A stretch of 48,915 nt of DNA from Belnapia moabensis DSM 16746. GTDB taxonomy: Bacteria; Pseudomonadota; Alphaproteobacteria; Acetobacterales; Acetobacteraceae. The notes under the pieces were generated by a model. It saw nothing but the letters and a program-made list of their open reading frames with translations. It was not told the origin of the DNA and ran no database searches. The stretch covers positions 1 to 48,915 of the forward strand of contig NZ_JQKB01000039.1 in assembly GCF_000745835.1 (NCBI RefSeq). The letters are read 5' to 3'. The position numbers and the translations under genes were made by a program. Within the stretch, counting starts at the first letter, position 1. Every line of letters begins with the position of its first letter. Shown here one piece after another: positions 33,492-41,409 of this stretch.

Positions 33492-35788
33492 GGCGCCTCC
33501 TCGCGGCGCTGCTGCTGCTGGCGGCGCTGGGCGGGGGGCTTGGGGCGCTGGTCGGCGTCAGGGCCGACCTCGCCGAGTTCCTGCCGACCGGCCGCAGCCC
33601 GGCCAGCACCTTCCTGTTCCGCGAGTTGCAGAGTGGCGCGGCGACGACGCTCCTGCTCGCCGGGATGGAGGGCGCCGAGCCGGCGGAGCTTGCGAGGGTT
33701 TCACGGGAAACAGCGGCGGGATTGCGCGCCTCCGGCCTGTTCGATTTCGTCGGCGACGGGACGGTGACACTCGGCGAGGGCGAGCAGGCGCTGCTTTTCC
33801 GCTACCGCTACCTGCTCTCGCCCGAGACGCGGCCCGAAGCCTTCACCGCCGCCGCTCTGCGGCCGAAGCTGGAGGCGCTGCTTGAGGGGCTGCGCAGCGC
33901 CGCCTCGCCGCTGCTGGCGCGCTTCGGCTTCACCGACCCGACCGGGGCCTTCCTCGGCCTGGCCCACGCCTTCCTCGCCGAGAGCCGGCTGGAGGTGCGG
34001 GATGGCGCCTGGTTCGCCGCCGAGGGACCGCCGCGCGCCCTCCTGATTGCCCGCGCCCGCAGCGGGGCGGGGCTGGATGCGGAGGCCCAGAGGCAGGCGA
34101 TCGCCGCCTTCCGCGCCGCTTTCGAGGCCGCGAAGCCTGGCCCGGCGCAGCTGCTGCTGAGCGGGCCGGGCGTCTTCGCCAGCGAGGCAGCGGCATCGAT
34201 CCGGGCCGATGTGCGGCTCATCACCCTGGCCTCGGGTGGGCTGCTCGCGGCCTTCCTGCTCTGGCGCTACCGCTCGCTCATGCTGCTCGGCCTGGTCGCG
34301 GTGCCGCTGGCGGCGGGGACGATCGCCGGCTTCGCGGTGACGGCGCTGGTCTTCGGCGGGAAGGTGCAGGGCATCGCCTTCGGCTTCGGGATGACGATGC
34401 TGGGCGTGACCGTTGATTATCCGATCCTGCTGGCGAGCCTGCGCCGGCCGGAGGAGGGGTTGGCGGCGGCGGCTCGGCGCATCTGGCCGACGCTCCGCCT
34501 TGCCGCCGCCTCGGCCGCGACGGGGCTGGCGGCGATGCTCGGCTCCGGCTTCCCCGGCCTCGTCCAGCTCGGCGTCTTCGCCGGGACGGGGCTGCTGGTG
34601 GCCGCGGCCACGACGCGCTGGGTGTTGCCCTGGCTGCTGCCAGAGGCGCGGATCGCGGCACGGCCGCTGCCCGGGCCCATCCGGGCCGGGCTCGGCATGC
34701 TGCGGGGGCGGAGGCGGCTGGCGGGCGGGGTGGTGCTCGGCGCCGGGCTGCTGCTGCTGGCGCTTGGCGGGCCGGCCTGGCAGCGCGACCTGGCGGCGCT
34801 GAGCCCGGTGCCGCGCGAGGCGCAGGCCCTCGACGGCGAGCTGCGCCGCCAACTCGGTGCGCCGGATGTGCGCGTGCTCTTCGCCCTCGGCCCGGGGACG
34901 GAGGCGGAGGTGCTGGCGGCGTCCGAGCGGCTGGCCGAGGCGGTGGCGCCGCTGCTCGGCCAAGCGCTGCAAGGGATCGACCTGCCGAGCCGCTACCTGC
35001 CGAGCGAGGCGACGCAACGCACCCGGCAGGCCGCCCTCCCTGCCGCCGGGATGGCGCAGGCCGCGCTTGCCGAGGCCATGGCGGGCCTGCCCTTCCGCCC
35101 GACCGCCTTTGCCCCATTTCTCGCCGCTCTCGGCGAGAGCCGTGCCCTGGCGCCACTCACCGCCGCTGCCCTTGCCGCCGAGGCGCCGACCCTCGCGGCC
35201 CGGCTCTCGCCGCTGCTCTTCCGGCGGGGCGAAGCGGCGCAGGGCGTTGCCCTCGCCCAAGGGGTGCGGGATCCGGCCGCCCTGGCCGCGATGGCGCAGC
35301 GGCTCGGTGACCCGCGCATCCTCTTCATCGATGTGAAGGCGGAGACGGAGGGGCTGCTCGATGCCTATAGCCGTGCGACGCTGCTCTGGGCGCTGGCCGG
35401 GGCCGGGCTGGTGCTCGGCCTGCTCGCGCTCGGCCTCGGCGGGGTAAGACGGACCTTCCGCGTGGCCGGGCCGATCGGTGGGGCGCTGCTCGTCACCCTG
35501 GCGGCGCTCACGGCGCTCGGCGAGGCGCTGACGCTCTTCCACCTCGCCTCGCTGCTGTTGCTCGCGGGGCTGGCGATTGACTATTCTCTTTTCCTCGCCG
35601 GTGACGCGACCGACGACACGATGGGAGCCATCTTGAACTGCGCCGTCTCCACCCTGCTCACCTTCGGGCTGCTCGCCTTCTGTGGAACGCCGGTGCTGCA
35701 CGGGATTGGGCTGACGGTCTCGATCGGCGTGGCAAGCGCCTTCCTCCTCGCCTGCGCCATGGCTCCGAGGCCCCTTCTCCATGCCTGA
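33488..35788 (+). CDS. MMPL/RND-family exporter of the polyene cluster
   Basis: This 766-residue inner-membrane protein starts at a GTG at 33488. It has the MMPL layout: one N-terminal helix, a periplasmic domain (~25-235), five to six helices (~238-420), a second helix (~415-432) and periplasmic domain (~435-625), and a second block of helices to the end. Helix-4-like motifs GFGMTMLGVTVDYPILL and LLLAGLAIDYSLFLAGD mark the two halves. Homologues in APE loci are thought to flip or export the finished polyene lipid. The gene ends 8 nt inside the ketosynthase gene. Confidence 0.87.
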   Translation: MRRLLAALLLLAALGGGLGALVGVRADLAEFLPTGRSPASTFLFRELQSGAATTLLLAGMEGAEPAELARVSRETAAGLRASGLFDFVGDGTVTLGEGEQALLFRYRYLLSPETRPEAFTAAALRPKLEALLEGLRSAASPLLARFGFTDPTGAFLGLAHAFLAESRLEVRDGAWFAAEGPPRALLIARARSGAGLDAEAQRQAIAAFRAAFEAAKPGPAQLLLSGPGVFASEAAASIRADVRLITLASGGLLAAFLLWRYRSLMLLGLVAVPLAAGTIAGFAVTALVFGGKVQGIAFGFGMTMLGVTVDYPILLASLRRPEEGLAAAARRIWPTLRLAAASAATGLAAMLGSGFPGLVQLGVFAGTGLLVAAATTRWVLPWLLPEARIAARPLPGPIRAGLGMLRGRRRLAGGVVLGAGLLLLALGGPAWQRDLAALSPVPREAQALDGELRRQLGAPDVRVLFALGPGTEAEVLAASERLAEAVAPLLGQALQGIDLPSRYLPSEATQRTRQAALPAAGMAQAALAEAMAGLPFRPTAFAPFLAALGESRALAPLTAAALAAEAPTLAARLSPLLFRRGEAAQGVALAQGVRDPAALAAMAQRLGDPRILFIDVKAETEGLLDAYSRATLLWALAGAGLVLGLLALGLGGVRRTFRVAGPIGGALLVTLAALTALGEALTLFHLASLLLLAGLAIDYSLFLAGDATDDTMGAILNCAVSTLLTFGLLAFCGTPVLHGIGLTVSIGVASAFLLACAMAPRPLLHA

Positions 35789-36989
35789 CCGCTCCCCCCT
35801 CTGGCCGCTGAGCCTCGCGGCCGCCACCACCGTCACCGCCCTCGGCGCCGGCATCGCGCCGCTGCGGCGGGCGCTGCATGCGCGGGAGGGCGGGCTGCGG
35901 CCGAGCGAATTCCCTGGCGGGCCGGAGGATATCTGGGTCGGACAGGTGCCGGGGGTGGAGGCGGTGGAGCTGCCGCCCGGCCTCGCCCGCTTCGCCTGCC
36001 GCAACAACCGCCTGGCGGAGATGGCGCTCGCCAGCGATGGCTTCGCCGAGGCGGTCGCCGCCGCCGTGGCGCGGCATGGGCCGGAGCGCGTTGCCGTCGT
36101 CCTCGGCACCAGCACGGCGGGGATCGAGGAGACGGAGCAGGCCTACAGCCGCCGAGATGGCGCGGGCGCCCTGCCGGCCAGCTTCGACTATGCCGGGTCG
36201 CATGACCTGCAAAGCCTGCCAGCCTATGTGCGGGCGCGGCTCGGCCTGCGCGGGCCGGCCTTCGCCGTCTCCACCGCCTGCACCTCTGGTGCGCGGTCGA
36301 TGCTGGAGGCGGCCTCGCTGATCGCTTCGGGGCTTGCCGATGCGGTGGTGGCGGGGGGCGTCGACAGCCTCTGCCGCCTGACGCTGCACGGCTTCGCCTC
36401 GCTCGAACTGCTCAGCCGCGGGCGGCCGACGCGGCCCTGCGCCGCCGACCGCGACGGCATCTCCATCGGCGAGGCGGCCGGCCTCGTCCTGTTGACCCGG
36501 CCGGAGCATGCGCCGCCCGGCGCACCGCTGCTGCTCGGCGCCGGCGCCAGCAGCGACGGGCACCACATGTCCTCGCCGCACCCGGAGGGTCTCGGCGCCG
36601 TCAGCGCCATGCGGGCGGCGCTGGACGCGGCGGGGTTGACGCCGGGGGAGGTCGACTATGTCAACCTCCATGGAACCGGCACCCGCGCCAATGACGCCAT
36701 GGAAGACCGCGCCGTCCACCACATGTTCGGCGATGACGTGCCCTGCAGCTCGACCAAAGGCTGGACGGGGCATGCGCTTGGCGCCTCGGGGGCGGTGGAG
36801 GCGGTCATCGCCATGCTCTGCCTCGAGGATGGGCTGGTGCCCGGCTGCCTCGGCGTCGCCGAGCGCGACCCTGAATTCCGCAGCGCCATCGCCATCGCCA
36901 ATCAGGCGCGGCCGGTGCGGCGCATCGCCAGCAACTCCTTCGGCTTCGGGGGCAGCAATTGCTGCCTGCTGATCGGCCAGGCCGCGTGA
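35781..36989 (+). CDS. Beta-ketoacyl synthase (ApeO/FabF-like), active
   Basis: This 402-residue thiolase-fold enzyme has the full triad: Cys167 in VSTACTSGAR, His297 in NLHGTGTRAND and His331 in STKGWTGHALGAS, with Lys326. Glycine-rich SNSFGFGGSN closes the fold. In APE systems a ketosynthase works as a heterodimer with a chain-length-factor protein to add malonyl units; the next gene encodes such a partner. Described APE loci encode a second complete ketosynthase, and none is seen here. It overlaps the MMPL gene by 8 nt and the next gene by 4 nt. Confidence 0.9.
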   Translation: MPDRSPLWPLSLAAATTVTALGAGIAPLRRALHAREGGLRPSEFPGGPEDIWVGQVPGVEAVELPPGLARFACRNNRLAEMALASDGFAEAVAAAVARHGPERVAVVLGTSTAGIEETEQAYSRRDGAGALPASFDYAGSHDLQSLPAYVRARLGLRGPAFAVSTACTSGARSMLEAASLIASGLADAVVAGGVDSLCRLTLHGFASLELLSRGRPTRPCAADRDGISIGEAAGLVLLTRPEHAPPGAPLLLGAGASSDGHHMSSPHPEGLGAVSAMRAALDAAGLTPGEVDYVNLHGTGTRANDAMEDRAVHHMFGDDVPCSSTKGWTGHALGASGAVEAVIAMLCLEDGLVPGCLGVAERDPEFRSAIAIANQARPVRRIASNSFGFGGSNCCLLIGQAA

Positions 36990-37777
36990 AGTGCTGGATA
37001 GCGGGGGTCGCGGTCCTCGGCGCCGGCCTGCCGGGCTGGACGGCGGGCGAGGCGGCCCTGGCCGGCACCGCGCCCTGGTGCATGGGCGACGTGGTGCCGC
37101 CGCCCCCTGCCCTGCTGCCGCCGACCGAGCGGCGCCGGACCAGCCCGGCGGTGCGGCTGGCGCTCGCCGTCGCGGCGGAGGCGACGGCGGGGATCGAGGA
37201 CCGGGCGGCGCTTGAGACCGTCTTCGCTAGCAGCAATGGCGATGGCGCGGTGGTCGGCGGCATCCTGGAGGCGCTGCACGACCCGGCCGGCATCGCGCTC
37301 TCGCCGACGCAGTTCCACAACTCGGTGCATAACTCCGCCGCCGGCTACTGGCATATCGCGGTCGGCTCGACGGCGCCCTCGATCAGCCTCGGCGGGCATG
37401 ACGGCAGCTTCGCCACGGGGCTGCTGGCGGCGGTGATGGCCGTTGCAACGCGCGGAACCTCGGTGCTGCTGTGCGCCTATGACCTGCCGCTGCCGGTGCC
37501 GCTCGCTGCGGTGCGACCGACTGGACCCGGCTTCGCCACTGCGCTGGTGCTGCGGCCGGAGCCTGTCGCGGGAGCAATGGCGCGGCTCTCGCTCCGGCAT
37601 GTGGCGGAGCCGGCACCCGCCGCGCCGCCAAGCGATGCGCTCGACGCACTCGCCGAGGGCAACCCCGCCGCCCGCGCCCTGCCGCTGCTGCGGGCGCTGG
37701 CGGCGCGGCGCCTGGCGCGGATCGGCCTGCCGCTCACTGCCGACACCCATCTCGCCCTGGAGCTGGACCCGTGCTGA
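36986..37777 (+). CDS. Chain-length-factor-like ketosynthase partner (ApeC-like)
   Basis: The GTG at 36986 overlaps the ketosynthase stop and gives 263 residues. It keeps the N-terminal half of a ketosynthase: FASSNGDGAVVGGILEAL and the diagnostic SPTQFHNSVHNSAAGYW block (~residues 106-122), where the active-site cysteine position is occupied by non-nucleophilic residues. Such truncated, inactive proteins pair with ApeO-type enzymes and set chain length. The C-terminal part is alanine-rich and variable. It overlaps the dehydratase gene by 7 nt. Confidence 0.87.
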   Translation: MKCWIAGVAVLGAGLPGWTAGEAALAGTAPWCMGDVVPPPPALLPPTERRRTSPAVRLALAVAAEATAGIEDRAALETVFASSNGDGAVVGGILEALHDPAGIALSPTQFHNSVHNSAAGYWHIAVGSTAPSISLGGHDGSFATGLLAAVMAVATRGTSVLLCAYDLPLPVPLAAVRPTGPGFATALVLRPEPVAGAMARLSLRHVAEPAPAAPPSDALDALAEGNPAARALPLLRALAARRLARIGLPLTADTHLALELDPC

Positions 37778-38190
37778 ACCGCGAGGCGATCGTCGCCCTC
37801 GTGCCGCATCAAGGGGCGATGTGCCTGCTCGACCGCGCGCTGGAATGGGATGCCAGGCGCATCCTCTGCGAGGCGGAGAGCCATGCCGCGCCCGGCAACC
37901 CGCTGCGGCGGGACGGGATGCTGCCGGCGGTCTGCGGCCTCGAATTCGCCCTCCAGGCCATGGCGCTGCACGGCGCGCTCTCGGCCGGCGGGGTTCCGCA
38001 GCGGGCCGGCTTCGTCAGCAGCCTGCGCGATGTGAGGATGACAACCGGGCGGCTCGACACCGTCGCCGGGCCGCTCCGGATCGAGGCGGTGGCGCTGGTC
38101 GCCGAAGAGTCCGGCTTCATCTACCGCTTCGACATCGCCGGCGAGGGGCGGAGCCTGCTCGCCGGACAGGCGGCGGTGATCCTGCCATGA
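37771..38190 (+). CDS. Hotdog-fold 3-hydroxyacyl-ACP dehydratase (ApeP-like)
   Basis: This 139-residue protein starts at GTG 37771 and has the VPHQGAMCLLDRALEWD opening (His13) and a central GLEFALQAMALHGAL helix, as in FabA/FabZ-like proteins of the ApeP group. With the ApeI-like protein it would provide the two dehydratases of an APE synthase. The two proteins share little sequence, so they are probably not redundant; in characterised systems they form a complex. It overlaps the ketoreductase gene by 4 nt. Confidence 0.82.
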   Translation: MLNREAIVALVPHQGAMCLLDRALEWDARRILCEAESHAAPGNPLRRDGMLPAVCGLEFALQAMALHGALSAGGVPQRAGFVSSLRDVRMTTGRLDTVAGPLRIEAVALVAEESGFIYRFDIAGEGRSLLAGQAAVILP

Positions 38191-38912
38191 ACCAGCGGCG
38201 CGCCCTCGTCACCGGTGGAGCGAGCCCGCTCGGCGCCGCCATCTCCCGTCGCCTCGCGGGCGAGGGGCATGAGGTGCTGATCCACGCCCATGCCGGGCTC
38301 GGCCGCGCCGAGGCGCTGGCGGCGGAGCTTGGCGGCGCGGGCCATCGTGCCAGCGCCTTTGCCGCCGACCTCACCGACATGCCGGCGACGGCCGTGGCGG
38401 TGGAGGCGCTGCTGGCGGTTGGGCCGATCCAGATCCTCATCCACAATGCCGGCACCCATGACGACGCGCCGCTCGCCGGCATGAGCGAGCAGCAATGGCG
38501 CAGCGTCGTCGATGTCTCGCTGAACGGCTTCTACGCCGCGCTGCGCCCGCTGATCCTGCCGATGATCGGCACGCGCTGGGGGCGGATCATCGCCATCTCC
38601 TCGATCAGCGGGATCATGGGCAATCGCGGGCAGGCCAACTACGCTGCAGCCAAGGCGGGGCTGATCGGGGCGGTGAAAACGCTCTCGCTCGAATACGCCT
38701 CGCGCGGCGTGACCGCGAATGCGGTAGCACCTGGCATCATCGAGAGTCCGGCCGTGGCGGCGGCCATGCCGCGCGAGCGCATCGCCCAGATCGTGCCGGC
38801 GAAGCGCGCCGGGCGGCCGGAGGAAGTGGCCGATCTCGTCGGCTTCCTTGCATCGGACCAGGCCGGCTACATCACCGGTCAGGCGATCGCCATCTCGGGC
38901 GGGCTTGGTTAA
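38187..38912 (+). CDS. 3-oxoacyl-ACP reductase, FabG-like (ApeQ-like)
   Basis: The ATG at 38187 overlaps the preceding stop and gives 241 residues; the frame is open far upstream, so the overlap decides the start. SDR signatures are intact: TGGASPLGAAIS (residues 9-20), HNAGTHDD, catalytic Ser138/139 in ISSISG, and Tyr152/Lys156 in NYAAAKAGL. The C-terminal GITGQAIAISGG-like segment is typical of FabG. It reduces 3-keto-acyl-ACP before dehydration in each extension cycle and is the last gene of the operon. Confidence 0.9.
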   Translation: MNQRRALVTGGASPLGAAISRRLAGEGHEVLIHAHAGLGRAEALAAELGGAGHRASAFAADLTDMPATAVAVEALLAVGPIQILIHNAGTHDDAPLAGMSEQQWRSVVDVSLNGFYAALRPLILPMIGTRWGRIIAISSISGIMGNRGQANYAAAKAGLIGAVKTLSLEYASRGVTANAVAPGIIESPAVAAAMPRERIAQIVPAKRAGRPEEVADLVGFLASDQAGYITGQAIAISGGLG

Positions 38913-39183
38913 GGCGGCATCGGTTCATACTGGCTCACGGAGCCCGCTCTAACCTGTTGGCCGGTCAAGCGAATGCTTGCGACCGCACGATGTCACCTGC
39001 CTGGAATTCAGACCTAGTTTCGTTTTGATTAAGGAATTAACAATCGCGCGGCGCGAGCCTGTCGGGGTGAGTGCGTCTGCGGCGCAACGCGCCGGGCCAG
39101 GCTCATCCCCTGCCCGTGATTTTGATGGACAGCGCGGCTCTCGATTTGTTGTTGTTATATATGCAAAGGAAGGGAAAATCCCT
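38913..39183 (+). promoter_or_regulatory. Structured intergenic leader upstream of the bactofilin gene
   Basis: A 271-nt gap with no gene. It has AT-rich patches (39020-39043 and 39140-39162, including TTATATATG) that could be promoter elements, and a nested dyad: GAGCCTG at 39055-39061 pairs with CAGGCTC at 39098-39104 and encloses a CGGCGC-AAC-GCGCCG hairpin. AAGGAAGGG at 39166-39174 is the ribosome site of the next gene. No -35/-10 pair with good spacing was found. Confidence 0.4.
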
Positions 39184-39726
39184 GTGTCATTCGGCATTCT
39201 GAACCGCACGAAAGATGCCAACCCCATGCCGGAGCCGGCAGCGAAGCCGCGCGAGGCCGACGCCGCTATCCCGGTCTTCCGCCCGGCCGGCAACAAGCCG
39301 CCGAACGCCTCCGTCCACCCCGACGCGACCACTCCGGCCATCGTGCCGGAACCGATCGACCTGCGAACCCTCGTCGTGGGCCGCGGCATCCGTCTGCAAG
39401 GCACCGTCGCCGATGCGGAGCGCCTGGTCGTCGAGGGCACGGTGGATGCCAGGATGGAAGCGACCGAGTTGATGGTCACCGCCGGCGGCACCTTCCGCGG
39501 CGAGATCACCGTCGACGTCGCGCATGTCGCCGGTCGCTTCGAGGGCTCGATCACCGCGCGCAAGCGCCTCGTCATCCGCGAGACCGGCATCGTCACCGGC
39601 ACCGCGCGCTGCCATCGCCTCTCGGTCGAGGAAGGCGGGCAGCTCACGGCGCAGATGGAGATGATCGGCGAGGCACCGGCCAAGCGCGCCTTCCATCCGG
39701 AGCCGGCGGTTCAGGCCGGCGGCTGA
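39184..39726 (+). CDS. Bactofilin family cytoskeletal protein
   Basis: GTG at 39184 is chosen because AAGGAAGGG lies ~10 nt upstream; residues encoded further upstream look non-coding. The 180-residue product has a disordered N-terminus rich in Pro/Ala, then a bactofilin (DUF583) beta-helix core: VGRGIRLQGTVADAERLVVEGTVDARMEA..., with regular hydrophobic/glycine spacing over residues ~55-150, and a short C-terminal tail. Bactofilins polymerise without nucleotide at the membrane and position cell-wall or envelope machinery. Located between the polyene cluster and a membrane protein gene; a terminator-like hairpin follows. Confidence 0.88.
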   Translation: MSFGILNRTKDANPMPEPAAKPREADAAIPVFRPAGNKPPNASVHPDATTPAIVPEPIDLRTLVVGRGIRLQGTVADAERLVVEGTVDARMEATELMVTAGGTFRGEITVDVAHVAGRFEGSITARKRLVIRETGIVTGTARCHRLSVEEGGQLTAQMEMIGEAPAKRAFHPEPAVQAGG

Positions 39727-39761
39727 ACCACCTGATAGGCGCGTCAAACCCATGCCAGGCA

Positions 39762-39790
39762 AGGTGGGCGCGCTTCCGCCTCGCCCACCT
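39762..39790 (+). terminator. 9-bp stem-loop after the bactofilin gene
   Basis: AGGTGGGCG at 39762-39770 pairs exactly with CGCCCACCT at 39782-39790 around an 11-nt loop. It lies 36 nt after the bactofilin stop and before the next gene. No strong T-run follows. Confidence 0.4.
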
Positions 39791-39873
39791 CCACCGGGCC
39801 GGCGCGTTGCCGCCCCGGCGTTTCCTATCCTTCGGTCATCGCCCCGTTTCCCACGCCGCGACGAGAGCTTCGG

Positions 39874-40716
39874 ATGACCAGCACCACCGGCAAGATGATG
39901 CATGTCGCCGCCTGGGGCGTGACGGTGCTAGCCAGCCTCTTCGTGCCGGCCGCCGGCTTCGTCCTGATGCGGCTGCAGGGGCCGGAGGCCTTCCTCGCCC
40001 TGCCGCCCTTGCACCTCTCGATCATGCTGGCCGCGCTCTTCCTGCCGCCCTGCCTGCTGATGCTGATCTTCACCTGGCTGACGCAGCGCATCGAGCTCGG
40101 AACGCTGACCGACAACCTGCTGCGCCAGACCACCATCTTCTGCAACCAGCGCGCCCTGTCCGAGACGCTGGTGGAGGAAGTGCGGGCGCAATCGGCGCTG
40201 ATGCAGGAGCAGCTGCGCACCGCCGCCGCCGACCGGGTGACGGAGCGGCGCATGACGCAGCTGCTGTTCCAGGAGACGCGGCTGCTGCGGCTGACTGCCG
40301 AGTGGAATCTCGTCGTCAGCGAGTTGGGCGGCATCCTCGTCGCCATGTGGCGGCTGATCCATGGCTGGACGGAGCCGGGGGCGGAGGCGCGCTATTCGTC
40401 CCTGCCGCCGCCGGAGGAATTGCCGCTGCACATCCTCCGCATCCTGCCGGTGACGCCGAAGGAGATGGCGAAATACGACATCGACGAGCGCTTCGTCCGC
40501 CAGGCGGCGCGCTACCGCGCGGTGTTCCAGGCCTTCCTCGAGCAGGTGCCGGAGACCGGTAAGGTGTCGAAGACGGCCTTCCGCCAGCTCATCTACGGCC
40601 AGCTCGATGCGCGGCTGGCTCTGCTGCCGCGCCCCAACCATGGCGAGATCATCGAGCCGGAGACCCTGGCGACCGAGCCCTATACCGGGCAGGACAGCCT
40701 GATCGACCAAGCCTAG
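39874..40716 (+). CDS. Two-helix membrane protein with a coiled-coil region, unknown function
   Basis: This 280-residue protein has two membrane helices (~residues 10-32 and 47-68) followed by a charged helical stretch (~75-150, EEVRAQSALMQEQLRTAAADRVTER) likely to be coiled-coil, and a soluble C-terminal domain with PEELPLHILRILPVTPKEMAKYDIDERF. No recognised domain. It is downstream of the bactofilin gene and may be a membrane partner of the polymer; that is only a suggestion from position. Its TAG stop shares the CTAG palindrome at 40713-40716 with the stop of the convergent lipoprotein gene. Confidence 0.6.
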   Translation: MTSTTGKMMHVAAWGVTVLASLFVPAAGFVLMRLQGPEAFLALPPLHLSIMLAALFLPPCLLMLIFTWLTQRIELGTLTDNLLRQTTIFCNQRALSETLVEEVRAQSALMQEQLRTAAADRVTERRMTQLLFQETRLLRLTAEWNLVVSELGGILVAMWRLIHGWTEPGAEARYSSLPPPEELPLHILRILPVTPKEMAKYDIDERFVRQAARYRAVFQAFLEQVPETGKVSKTAFRQLIYGQLDARLALLPRPNHGEIIEPETLATEPYTGQDSLIDQA

Positions 40717-41090
40717 CTTTGTGCGCCCGACTGCACGACGATGGCGTTCTGCAGGTTGCGCACCCAGTTGTTGTAGTTCCGGTGGATGGTGCCGCCGTTG
40801 TAGTCGAGATTGGTGCTGGTGACGTAGCGGATGCTGAAGCGCCGCGTGTCGTAGGGAATGTCGACCACCGCCTGGTGGCTGCGGACGTTGAGCGTGCCGC
40901 GCATCAGGCCAGGCCCCTGCTCCTGCATCACCCAGCCGAGCCCGGCGCCGGCCCGCCTGATCTCCGCGGCGCGCTGCGAGAGAGTGCCGCGGCCGATGAA
41001 CTCGCCGCTGCCTTCCTGAAGCGGCGCCGGGCGTGCGCAGGCGGCGAGGGCGAGGATGGCGCCGAAGGCCATCAGGCGACGCTGGATCAT
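40713..41090 (-). CDS. Small lipoprotein, unknown function
   Basis: This 125-residue protein starts at the ATG at 41088-41090 with a type II signal peptide MIQRRLMAFGAILALAAC (lipobox Cys18). The mature part has no known domain; it includes Tyr/Asn-rich strands (SIRYVTSTNLDYNGGTIHRNYNNWVRNLQ), suggesting a beta-rich periplasmic protein. The much longer in-frame extension upstream is not coding-like. A GGAG site lies ~10 nt before the start. It diverges from the next lipoprotein gene. Confidence 0.65.
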   Translation of the reverse strand: MIQRRLMAFGAILALAACARPAPLQEGSGEFIGRGTLSQRAAEIRRAGAGLGWVMQEQGPGLMRGTLNVRSHQAVVDIPYDTRRFSIRYVTSTNLDYNGGTIHRNYNNWVRNLQNAIVVQSGAQS

Positions 41091-41208
41091 GGGAGGCTGT
41101 CTCCTGTGTTTCCTACCGTTACAGGAAGCTAGCGCAACCGCAGCGGCCTTGCCACTGGGCGGGGCGCGCCATATCCCATGATCGTTGCCGAACGGAGCCG
41201 CCGAACCG

Positions 41209-41409
41209 ATGTCCGCCCTCCTCCGCACGCTGCTCGCGCTTTGCCTGATCGGCATGGCCGCCTGCCAGAGCCGCCAGCCGGCGACGCGGGCCGGCGAGTC
41301 GATCGACCGCGCCGGCACCCAGACCGGCCGAGCCCTGGGCCGTGCGGCGAATTCCACCGGCAATGCGCTGGAGCGCGCCGGCACCTGGATGCAGCGGCGC
41401 ACGGAGTGA
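41209..41409 (+). CDS. Very small lipoprotein (66 residues)
   Basis: The ATG at 41209 is used; a GGAG site lies ~13 nt upstream, so the true start could also be the TTG at 41185. The signal peptide MSALLRTLLALCLIGMAAC has lipobox Cys19. The mature part is short and polar (RAGESIDRAGTQTGRALGRAANSTGNALERAG), with an amphipathic heptad-like pattern reminiscent of entericidin- or Lpp-like small lipoproteins. It overlaps the hydrolase gene by 4 nt. Confidence 0.6.
   Translation: MSALLRTLLALCLIGMAACQSRQPATRAGESIDRAGTQTGRALGRAANSTGNALERAGTWMQRRTE

Larger units (their letters stand above)
26452..38912. other. Aryl polyene-like type II polyketide gene cluster
   Basis: Fifteen genes form the core: a leftward GT2 glycosyltransferase and PlsC acyltransferase, then rightward two methyltransferases, ACP, COG4648 membrane protein, AMP-ligase, ApeI-like dehydratase, lipid acyltransferase, LolA-like carrier, MMPL exporter, ketosynthase, chain-length-factor-like protein, ApeP-like dehydratase and ketoreductase. 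This set and order match what is known of aryl polyene (APE) and xanthomonadin loci. Nearly every rightward junction overlaps, so the ACP-to-KR block (29689-38912) should be one transcript. The product is expected to be an aryl-capped conjugated polyene lipid placed in the outer membrane as an antioxidant pigment. Its structure is inferred from gene content only. Confidence 0.82.

Noticed and set aside
33701-36115. 804-codon leftward open frame
   Set aside because: Antisense to the MMPL exporter and ketosynthase; no domain, repetitive Arg/Gln composition.
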